Below the pieces are notes generated by a model. The model was not told the DNA's origin and searched no databases. It was given only the letters and a program-made list of their open reading frames with translations. Both the position numbers and the translations under genes were made by a program. From Alopecurus myosuroides (Eukaryota; Streptophyta; Magnoliopsida; Poales; Poaceae), in contig CM054062.1 of NCBI GenBank assembly GCA_028641055.1, forward strand, positions 234,000,376 through 234,064,375: 64,000 nucleotides of DNA, in the 5' to 3' direction. Within the stretch, counting starts at the first letter, position 1. Every line of letters begins with the position of its first letter. Positions 34,391 through 43,634 of this stretch are shown piece by piece.

Positions 34391-37300
34391 ATGTCTCGCG
34401 CCGGCTGGGCTGGTTCGCACGTCACCGCCGAGGACTGCGCCTGGCTCGTGAACACCCGGAGGGTTCCTCCTGGTGTTCAGTGCCGGCCGTCTGAGGGCGA
34501 GATCGTGCCAACCCCGCGGGAAGGTGAGCATGTTGTCTTCCTGTCCCACTTCGAGCGTGGATTCGGCCTACCGGCCTCCGACTTTCTCCGCCGCTTCCTG
34601 GACCACTTTGGTCTCCAGATGCACCACTTGCCACCAAATGCCGTCGTCTTCCTCGCTTACCACGCCGTGGTATGCGAGGCCTTTCTCGGTATCCATCCCA
34701 CGACGGTTACCTGGTTGAAGTATTTCCATCTCCGCCAGCAAACCACCGGGAAGAAGGATGGCGCGGCCGCCAGCAGCCGCGCAACCGATACTGGCTGCGC
34801 CATGATGGTGCAGCGGTCGGGGACCAATCACCCTCGCATCAAGGGTTTGGAATCCGTCCGGATGTGGCAGAAGACCTTCCTCTACGTCAAGAACATCCCC
34901 GCCACGGAAGGAGGCCAGGTAACTGACAGAATCAATCTGCCTGCTTGGAGTAATCGCGCTCCATCCGGGAAGAATTGGAAATCGAAGCCCTCCAACGACC
35001 TCAACTCGAAGGAGATGGAGGCGCAGCTCGGTGTTCTAATCGACGAGGGCCTCAAGAGCGATGATCCTGTGGCTTGCTGGATCAAGAATCGCGTGCTGCC
35101 TCTGCAGGAGCGCAGCCATCTGATGTGCTATATGGGAGGCCCCCGCGACTGCACCAGAACGACCACCATCGAGCTCGACAACGCGGATGTTCCCGCGCAT
35201 GCCAGGGCCATCCTGACAACAAGCCTTGGAGACCACTGGCAGTATGGGTTCATCCCATTCAGCCGCACGAAACCGATTCCCCGGGTACGTTCTCCTTATT
35301 CTGCTTTCGATATTTGCCATCCGACTAGAAAATCTTCTCTCTTGGCTGCAACTAGCAATTGCATTCCGTACCGAGTAGAGTACTTAGTAGAATTGTATAG
35401 GCTTAGTGTGCTTTGTGCCTGCACGCCTTGTCGGGTAAAACATTCGGTAAAATTGCTTAGGCTTAGTGTGCTTTGTGTTTGCACGCCTATCCGAGTAGGA
35501 CATTCGGTAAAATTGCTTAGGCTTAGTGTGCTTTGTGTTTGCACGCCTATCCGAGTAGGATACTATCCTGCTACTCGGCTAACTTGTGACACTTCTCCGC
35601 TCTTCAGGTCCTCAATCGCCAGCTTATGGAGAGCTGTGAGCGCTTTGAAGGCAATTGGTTTGCTGACCGAGAGGAGGACGACAAGGCCTCTTTTGAGACT
35701 GCAGATCAGATCAACCTTCCTCACTCCCCTACGACAGAGAAGCAGCCTGCCGAAACATCTCTTCGCGACTGGTCTGATGACGAGTTCGAAGGTAACTGAA
35801 TTTGCGCTCTCCCTCTGCGAAAAGCACAAGCCCTTTGCCTGCTGTTTCTGAAGTGTTTTTCTTTCCTCCCTATTTCACAGATGCTGCAAATGCTGATGAT
35901 GATGACGAGGACGAGGAGGAGAGAGCCCTTGAGGTCAATCCTCTTTCAGTTGTTGCACCAGCTACCCGCAAGCGGACCGGCAGCGGCGCCCTAGAGCCCC
36001 CCGCCAAGAAGAAGAAAACCGCCGAGAAGACGACCAAGAAGGCGGTCGTGAAGAGAACGAGACGAACGATCCCCTCCACCAAAGCGTAAGTTTTCTTCTC
36101 GGTTAACTCCCGATTTCGTACTCTGCTGTTTCTCTTATCCTTCCTCTGCTTCCCTCTAATTTCTGATTTTTCCTTTCTCACCAGAGCTCCCTTGGATGCG
36201 AACGCTGCTTTCGCGCCTGACCAGGCCAAGAAACAAGCTGCCATTGACGTCGACAAGGTTGTCGACCTTGAGGGCGACGAGGCCGACACCACCCACACGC
36301 AAACGGGGCCTGAGCAACAGTCCCGCGCCGATCCAGATGCGCAGGACGCCGCTCACCAGGACAGGCCCCCTTCTCCTCCGGCTAGCACCGCCGAGGAGCA
36401 CCAAGAGGAAGACCAGGAGATGCGTGATGATGACGCCGCCGTCGAGCGGCAAGAAGCTGAACCTGAGCAGCCAGCCACAGGCGCTGCCGGACAAGAGGAT
36501 CCCGCTGCCGAGCAGCGGGTAGAGGATACAGTCATGACTGAGGAGTATCCCCTGAGCAGCGCGCAACCAGGCGCTGCACAGAGTAGCGCCCAACCAGATG
36601 CTGCACAAGGTGACGGATCCGTGGCGCCACCCATTGATCAAGGTAGTGCACCGCCAGATTCCTCCTTGGTGCCACAGACCAAGGACGCAGCCAGCCCTCC
36701 TGCCGGGCGAGTAACTAGGAAGCAAGCCCTTGATGCTCTGAAGGAGGCAGTCGAGAAGAAGGCAGCCGAGGAAGGGAAAACCGAGAAGAAGGAAACCGAG
36801 ACGCAGAAGATCGAGAAGCCAACTGCTCAGAAAGAGAAGGCTCTGAAGCGAGCTACCGAGTTGATGCCGCCGCCCACGTCATCTGGCCCGTCCCGTCAGG
36901 TGGCTATCCGCAATCCCAGTGCGGTTCCTGCCGCTGCTACCGTAGCTGATCAGCCCCTCTACCCGGATTACATGGTAAAGGTCAGCCAACAGCACCAGAT
37001 CGGCCTTTCCGTCGAGGACCGAAAGCTTGCTCTCACAAGAGGAAGGAAAGCCTTGGCGGTAAACTCTAGGCCTCCAGCTCCCAATCAAGACGGGTCCGCG
37101 TCCATCTCTTCCCGCGGACCCCAGACTCAGGCGATATCGTCCGAGAGCCTCGAGCAGGTACTCGACTTGGTTGGTTTCATCGATGCCAAGTGGGATAGCA
37201 AGCTTCTCGGCACAGACAAATGGCATGGCCTTGGCCTGGGCGACATCGATCATATGCGGGTCGACTGGAACAAGGTGGACTTGGGCTACAAACCCATGAC

Positions 37301-39391
37301 CGTCTCCTCCAACACCGCTACTCTTGCTGCCAAGATGTTCGTGCACCGCAAGAATGCAGAAGATCTCGAGCAGTCTTACGCGGTAAGTCTTAACTTGTCC
37401 TCTCCGAGTAGCATTTTTCTTCTCTCCTATCCGTCTTCATTTTCCTTTACCATCACCCAGTCCCCGAGATTCTGGCCGAGTAGGCGGATGCTCTCCCGAG
37501 TAGCCGCCTTCTCGGGTTGAATCTTCACTTCTTTGCCTAACTTGTTTTCCTTTCGCTTCTCAGGATAGCGTTCTGAAGCGGACCAATCTGCATCGCCAGC
37601 TTCTCTGGAACCATGCTATCGCCAGGAGGCGAATTGCTGCACTGGAAAAAGAGAAAGCAGCTGCGGAGGCAGCCGGTAAGAATGCGAAGGATAGCACTCT
37701 GAAGCTGTCTGAAGTGGAAGGTACGCTTTTAGCCGCGCGGTTCTTGCGTTTTTTGTTTACGCCCGCTTCTGCTTTCTTGCGCTAACCATTTCTACTCTGC
37801 AGGGAAACTGAAGGCCCTGGTTGCCGAGCACGAGAACTGCCGTGCCTTTGTTGCGAATGGTGAGGCCACCATCAAGAAGCTTGAAGGTAAGCCACTGTCT
37901 ACTCGGTTTGCCTTTGTGCCTGTTTCTTCCTTTCTCTTCTCTGCTAACCGTGCTTTGCTCTTTTCAGAAGATCATAAATTGTTTGTTGAAGAGCACCAAG
38001 ACTGTCTCAAACCGGCTGAGGTGCAGGTGCAACTGGCAAGCCAATCTGCTGCTCTGCAGAGCGAGCACGCTACCGAGATGGAGAAACTGCAACTCCAGCT
38101 GCAGAAGGCACTCCAGGATGCTGTCAAGCTTGGCGAGGAGAGGGACAGAGTGATCGCCGAGAAGGCCAAGGCTGAGACAACCTTCAATGCTAAGATAAAG
38201 GCCCTTGAGCAAGAGTGCGAAGTGCTGACGAAAGCCAATGCTGGGTACTTCACTCAATTGGATGGACTTCGCTTGCTCGAGGAGAGGCATGTTTCCAATG
38301 AGGAGGAATGGAAAATCCAGTTGCAGCAGCTGCGCCACGAGCTTCACAGTAAGTTTCCTCCTTTCTGCATCTCTTCTTCTCGGTTCTGCCTCTTCTCGGA
38401 TCCTGTGACTGAATTTCTCACTTGCTTTTGTGCAGAAATCTTCCCTGACCTCGTGTCCGCTTGCGCGCCAGCTTTGGCCAAGGCCCGAGCAGCTCGCATT
38501 GAGAAGGGCGAGGCCGCGGACACCAGAGCCGAGATCGAGGATAGCCTGCTGGTGATGCGAGGGCATTTCGAACGCCTAGCCGGCGTGGGCACCGACTTGG
38601 TGCGCGTCGGCTTCGAGCTCCACAAGCTATTCTGGCCTGAAGATCCCGCGCCGACAACCATTGGTGGCCTTGCTCTGAAGCTGCGCAATGTGAAGACCGA
38701 ATTGAAGAAGTGGCGCGCCTCGGGAGCTCGGGCGGGTGCTGACTTGATGCTACTCTGCGTCGCCTCCTGGTATGAGAATCTTAACATGGAGATCATCCGC
38801 GGGAAGCGCGACAACTCCAGGTGGGAGACGGACCCCAGCTGTGTGACCACGCGCAAGCTAATTGCGCATGAGGTTGCGGAGTACGCTGACACGGCCACCT
38901 TCATCGACGGCCCCACCGAACCCGACACCGAGGTGGAGGAGGACGAGGACGCAGATGAAGAGACAGACTCCGAGCTGGAATCGGGCTTCTTCGATTCACC
39001 CAGGAGCAAGACCGAGAAAGGGAAGGCCACGGTCGTCGCGAGTAGCGATGAAGAGATCGAGGAGATCGACACAGCCGCCCTCGAGTTCGGCACTTCATCA
39101 GGAGCCGCTCTCGACGACACGGTACGCCCCCAAGGCCAAGCTTCTGATTCTTCCCTGGCCACAGGGCCTGTCTCGGTGGCCACGGCCACCTCAGACCCGG
39201 TAGCCACCGAGCACGATGTCGAGATGGAGCAATCCGCCACCGTCCACCCGGAAGCGGATGCGACCAACACAAGCGCCGAGGAGGAAGCCGCGAAGGCAGC
39301 TGCTGCCAGCTCGGAGGCGGAGGCGAACAAGACTGCCACCGAAAATGAAGCAGCCCAGGCCAGCACCGACAACACCGCCTCTTCAACATGA
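34391..39391 (+). CDS. Eight-exon antisense gene of the Tat element (gypsy-type transposon domain protein)
   Basis: Exons that join in phase with GT-AG introns: 34391-35284, 35608-35791, 35881-36085, 36185-37382, 37564-37720, 37803-37886, 37968-38348, 38436-39391. They total 4059 nt, giving 1352 residues and a stop with no internal stop. Residues about 45-125 (GEHVVFLSHFERGFGLPASD onward) resemble the Pfam family 'putative gypsy type transposon' (PF04195). Exon 3 encodes an acidic run followed by a lysine-rich, nuclear-localisation-like run; exon 4 is rich in Ala, Glu and Gln; exons 5-7 look like coiled coil; the tail is acidic. Function is unknown. A related but broken gene sits at the same place in the second Tat element, so it belongs to the element and not to the host. 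I chose ATG 34391 because it follows the TATA box and opens the conserved domain. It converges with pol. Confidence 0.85.
35370..35560 (+). repeat. 60-bp tandem repeat in intron 1 of the antisense gene
   Basis: About three copies with an exact 60-bp period; GCTTAGTGTGCTTTGTG starts at 35401, 35461 and 35521. The last two copies are nearly identical, the first is more diverged. Each carries a CCGAGTAG-like motif. Confidence 0.95.
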
Positions 39392-40062
39392 TCTTATCCT
39401 GCAAGCTTTTTTACTCAAACATTTATCAGATCCCCGGGATGCCGGGTGCAGATGTATCAGACTCATTTACATTTTCTTTTGCTACTCAATTTTATTTCCA
39501 CTTGTTATCCTTAATTTAATCATTTTGAGCAGCCCTGGCTCAATGCCGGGTTGCGTTTCCATGCGAGTCCCCGAGTTGCGTTTCTTATTCACCCTCTCTT
39601 TTCATCTCTGCTCTACCCGCAACTTGTTGCTTTTTTGGTATTCGAGTCACAAGAATCAAAGAGCAGAGCTGCAAATACTTAGCCGCTTAGAAACAAACAT
39701 AGTAACGTAGCCCACCACTTAGCCGAAAAGATAAGACAAAGAACAAAAGTAACAAACTCTCTACTCGGTTCCTGCACTTTTTCTTCCTTAGCGATTTTCT
39801 TGTGCTCATTGACCTTTTGCTTGTTCTCTTGCTTGCCATGAAGCCGGGTTTCGGACAGCAGCAGAGTCGAAGAGTTGGCATATAGGTTTAGACACAGTAC
39901 TCAATACGCTTATGAATTTTGAAGTGGAGCAACCGAATAGACAAACAGTAAAGCCGAATAGAAACACTTGAAGCAAACTTGTGCGAGGGCAGTCCCCGAG
40001 TTCAATTTCAGATTGTAGAGTAGAATTTCAACTCGGATAAGAGGGTACATACACATTTTTGC
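39392..40062. other. Shared 3' region between antisense gene and pol
   Basis: 671 bp between two convergent genes. No frame with recognisable content. It includes copies of the motif GTCCCCGAG (near 39570 and 39991) and CTACTCGG (39762). Transcripts from both strands would overlap here if they extend past their stops. Confidence 0.6.
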
Positions 40063-43000
40063 TTACGAATGAAAACGACGTAGTAGAGCTACATTCCAGG
40101 GACGCTTTGATTCCTCTCCAGCTTTATCTGCCCTGTTCGCCTGCGACGGGCGCACATCTACAAGGTAGTACGCATCATTGTGCAGCGCTTTGCTCACAAT
40201 GAAAGGCCCTTCCCATGGAGGAGACAACTTGTGCATCCCGGCTGTGCGCTGCACAAGCCTAAGGACCATGTCTCCTTCTCGGAAAACCCTTGGGTTCACC
40301 TTTCGGCTATGATAACGCCGCAGGTTTTGCTGGTAGATAGCCGAACGCGACAGAGTCAGCTCTCTTGCTTCTTCAAGCAGGTCAACGTCGTCTTCTCGAG
40401 CTTCTCTCGCCTCCACCTCAGTGTAGAGGGCTACTCGGGGGGAGTCATGCTCTAAGTCTATTGGCAACACGGCCTCAGCCCCGTATACCAAGAAGAATGG
40501 CGTGTAGCCGGTTGATCGGTTAGGGGTAGTCCTTAGACTCCACAACACCGCTGGCAACTCGTCTAGCCAACACCCAGGTGTTTTCAGCAGTGGCTCAATC
40601 AGCCTTGGCTTTATGCCTGCCAGTACCATACCATTTGCTCTTTCAACTTGCCCATTGGAGGCAGGGTGCGCGACTGACGCAACGTCTAGTCGGATATGCT
40701 TATCTCTGCAGAACCGCACCATTGCCCCCTCAGCGAAGTTAGTGCCGTTGTCGGTGATGATACTATGCGGGTAGCCATATCTCATGATAACATCCTTCAC
40801 GAATTTCACAGCCGTGACCCCATCGCACTTCCGAATAGGCTTTACTTCAATCCACTTGGTGAACTTGTCCACCATGACCAAGATATGTGTCATGTTGCCT
40901 CTAGCCGGTTTGAAAGGCCCGACCATGTCCAGACACCAAACAGCAAATGGCCAGGTGATAGGAATTGTTTTCAGCTCGGAAGCAGGCATGTGAATCTTAC
41001 TTGCGAACATCTGGCAGCCATTGCACTTCCTCACGATATCTTCAGCTTGCTGCAGTGCTGTGAGCCAGTAGAAGCCATGCCGAAAAGCTTTCTGGACTAG
41101 TGCCCGAGAAGAGGCATGGTGCCCGCATTCTCCTTGGTGTATCTCTACCAGGATCTCTTCTCCTTCTGCTGGGTCCACACAACGTTGCAGCACGCCAGTG
41201 GTACTTCTCTTGTGCAGCACATCTCGGACTATAGTGTAGCCCTTGGATCTTCTCTGAATCTGTCTTGCAGCCACCTCATCTTCTGGCAGAGTACCGTCCC
41301 TCAGAAAGGATAATATGGGCATGGCCCAACTCGGTGTCTCCCGTGCAGGAAACACTGGTTCGTCCACTTCCATTGGGACGGGTACCTCTGGTTGCTCTTT
41401 AGGGGTGGGAGCACTTCTTTGTAGCCCAGATCGGTTGGCGAGAACTTCCTCAATGAATGCGACAGCCTCCGGGTTAAGGACAACAGTCCCCGAGTAAGGA
41501 GTGACAGTCCCCGAGTAGGGAGTGGCAGTCCCCGAGTAGGGAGTGGCAGTCCCCGAGTAAGGAGTGACAGTCCCCGAGTAGGGAGTGGCAGTCCCCGAGT
41601 AGGGAGTGGCAGTCCCCGAGTGAGGAGTGACAGTCCCCGAGTAGAGGACGGCAGTCCCCGGGTTTCCTGAAGCATTCTCCCAGTCAATCTCCATGGGATC
41701 AGATTCCTCACTTGGCAGAGAAGGAACGAATATGGACTCCGAGTTGGGAGAAGGCTTGATGGATGGCTTCCTCAAATGTTCCAAGGCGATTCCCGCCGGG
41801 ATGGATTGCCGAGAAGATCCCAACTTGGATAACTCATCTGCTGCTTCGTTCTCTGCTCGGTGAATGTGCTGGAACTCACAACCTTCGAAGAACCCAGTCA
41901 TAGACTGCACCAGGAAGCGATATGATGCCATGTTGGCATCTAGAGCATCCCATGTACCCGAGACTTGCTGCACCACCAGATCTGAATCACCATAGCATAT
42001 AATGCGCTGCACGCCAACCTCCTTTGCTACTCGCAAACCATGCACCACTGCCTCGTACTCTGCTACATTGTTGGACGCCTTGAAGTGAATCTGCAACACA
42101 TACTTGAGCTGATCTCGCTTGGGTGACGTAAGCACTACGCCAGCACCAAGGCCTTCCTTCACCTTTGAGCCATCAAAGTGCATCTTCCAGTAGTTAGAAA
42201 CTGGAGCAGGAGGCTCATACTGCACCTCGGCCCAGTCCACCAGGAATTCCGCCAGAATCTGAGACTTGATGGCTTCTCTTCTCGTATACGCGGGTGCATA
42301 CGCGGCTAGCTCGATTGCCCACTTGGCTACTCTGCCACTCGCCTCCTTGTTGCCCATGATATCCGAGATGGGAGCAGAGCTCACAACCGTGATAGGATGC
42401 TCCTGGAAATAATGCTTTAGCTTCTTGGCGCCCAGGTACACGCTGTAGGTCATCTTCTGGTAATGCGGGTAGTTCTGCTTGGAGCTGGATAAGACCTCAC
42501 TGAGATAATATACTGGGCGCTGTACACTCTTGCCTTCTTCTTCTCGTTCCACCACAATCACCACACTGACTACTCGGTTAGTCGCAGCAATGTACAGCAG
42601 CATTGGCTCCTTGGGTAGCGGACTAGCCAAGATGGGAGCACTAGCCAGCATTGCTTTCAGCTCATTGAATGCCACATCCGCTTGCGGAGTCCAGACAAAC
42701 TTGTCACTTTTCTTCATCAATTGATACAGAGGCAGGGCCTTCTCGCCCATTTGGCCCAGAAAACGGCTCAGAGATGCCAAGCAACCAGTGAACTTCTGTA
42801 CATCCTTCAAGGATCTCGGCAAAGACATGCTCTCAATAGCTTTTATCTTTGAGGGATTGGCCTCAATGCCCCGACTAGACACCAGGAAGCCGAGTAGCTT
42901 GCCAGCCGGGACACCAAAGGTGGATTTACTCGGATTCAGCTTCATTTTGTACTTGCGTAGGTTAGCAAAGGTTTCCTCCAGGTCGGCAAGCAGAGTATGT

Positions 43001-43401
43001 GTTTTATTCGTTTTGATGAAAATGTCATCTACGTACACCTGCACATTCTTGCCGAGCTGGTCGTGCAAGCATTTCTGCATGCATCTCTGATAGGTTGCAC
43101 CCGCATTCCTCAAGCCAAAACACATGACACGATAGCAATAAGCCCCGTACGGGGTAATGAAAGCAGTCTTTATTTGATCAGCAGGGTTGAGTGCAATCTG
43201 GTGAAAACCAGAGTAGGCATCTATGAAAGACAGCAGTTCACAACCAGCAGTGGAATCGATCACCTGATCGATGCGCGGTAGCGGGAAAGGATCCTTAGGG
43301 CATGCTTTGTTCAAGTCGGTGTAGTCGACACACATGCGCCATGCAGTGGCAGCCTTGGGATCCTTCTTCTTCTTCTCGACCATGACCGGTTGGCTAGCCA
43401 A
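40063..43401 (-). CDS. Tat pol: reverse transcriptase, two RNase H domains, integrase
   Basis: An open frame of about 1112 codons. RT shows FIDAYSGFHQ and the YVDDI active site (near 43025). A normal RNase H region follows. The second RNase H (FDGSK near residue 406, ASNNVAEYEA, CYGDSDLV) is the archaeal-type domain diagnostic of Tat. Residues about 584-640 are a heptapeptide repeat. Integrase has an HHCC finger, then the catalytic Asp in WCLDMVGPF (about residue 825), the second Asp in ITDNGTNF (about 884) and Glu in NGQVERANG (about 919): the triad is complete. The C terminus ends in RPWNVALLRRF, usual for the family. The frame is one base out of step with the upstream frame because of a single-base loss near 43394, so gag-pol is not translated as one protein here. 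Confidence 0.92.
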   Translation of the reverse strand: MASQPVMVEKKKKDPKAATAWRMCVDYTDLNKACPKDPFPLPRIDQVIDSTAGCELLSFIDAYSGFHQIALNPADQIKTAFITPYGAYCYRVMCFGLRNAGATYQRCMQKCLHDQLGKNVQVYVDDIFIKTNKTHTLLADLEETFANLRKYKMKLNPSKSTFGVPAGKLLGFLVSSRGIEANPSKIKAIESMSLPRSLKDVQKFTGCLASLSRFLGQMGEKALPLYQLMKKSDKFVWTPQADVAFNELKAMLASAPILASPLPKEPMLLYIAATNRVVSVVIVVEREEEGKSVQRPVYYLSEVLSSSKQNYPHYQKMTYSVYLGAKKLKHYFQEHPITVVSSAPISDIMGNKEASGRVAKWAIELAAYAPAYTRREAIKSQILAEFLVDWAEVQYEPPAPVSNYWKMHFDGSKVKEGLGAGVVLTSPKRDQLKYVLQIHFKASNNVAEYEAVVHGLRVAKEVGVQRIICYGDSDLVVQQVSGTWDALDANMASYRFLVQSMTGFFEGCEFQHIHRAENEAADELSKLGSSRQSIPAGIALEHLRKPSIKPSPNSESIFVPSLPSEESDPMEIDWENASGNPGTAVLYSGTVTPHSGTATPYSGTATPYSGTVTPYSGTATPYSGTATPYSGTVTPYSGTVVLNPEAVAFIEEVLANRSGLQRSAPTPKEQPEVPVPMEVDEPVFPARETPSWAMPILSFLRDGTLPEDEVAARQIQRRSKGYTIVRDVLHKRSTTGVLQRCVDPAEGEEILVEIHQGECGHHASSRALVQKAFRHGFYWLTALQQAEDIVRKCNGCQMFASKIHMPASELKTIPITWPFAVWCLDMVGPFKPARGNMTHILVMVDKFTKWIEVKPIRKCDGVTAVKFVKDVIMRYGYPHSIITDNGTNFAEGAMVRFCRDKHIRLDVASVAHPASNGQVERANGMVLAGIKPRLIEPLLKTPGCWLDELPAVLWSLRTTPNRSTGYTPFFLVYGAEAVLPIDLEHDSPRVALYTEVEAREAREDDVDLLEEARELTLSRSAIYQQNLRRYHSRKVNPRVFREGDMVLRLVQRTAGMHKLSPPWEGPFIVSKALHNDAYYLVDVRPSQANRADKAGEESKRPWNVALLRRFHS
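41482..41660 (-). repeat. 21-bp minisatellite coding a heptapeptide repeat in pol
   Basis: CAGTCCCCGAG recurs every 21 bp, about nine times. The unit codes T(A/V)TPYSG on the minus strand, in frame. Units follow a higher-order 63-bp pattern: one TVTP unit, then two TATP units. It lies between the second RNase H and integrase. Confidence 0.95.
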
Positions 43402-43634
43402 TCCGGATGCAGCACCTCCATGATGAAATTGCTTATCAGTAACTTGGTGATCTGGTCACCAATGGCCTTCCTTCTCTCATCTCCGAAGCGGCGCATAGCC
43501 TGCTTCACTGGTTTGGCGTCAGGACGCACATGTAAAGAGTGCTCAACCAACTCCCTCGGGACTCCTGGTAGATCTTCATTGGACCAGGCGAATACATCCC
43601 GATTCTCACGGAGGAAGTGGATGAGCTCGCTTTC
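43402..43634 (-). pseudogene. Linker between protease and RT (isolated by a stop and a frameshift)
   Basis: This stretch is in frame with gag-protease after the TAG at 43635-43637 and reads typical pre-RT sequence (ESELIHFLRENRDVFAWS). It loses frame at about 43394 in an AACCGG context where one C appears to be missing, and RT continues in the other frame. Confidence 0.8.

Noticed and set aside
34391..39391. A host nuclear gene captured between LTRs
   Set aside because: A broken homologue sits at the same position in the unrelated second Tat element, and such antisense frames are known in the lineage.
41482..41660. CRISPR-like array
   Set aside because: Units are contiguous without spacers, in frame with pol, in a plant genome.
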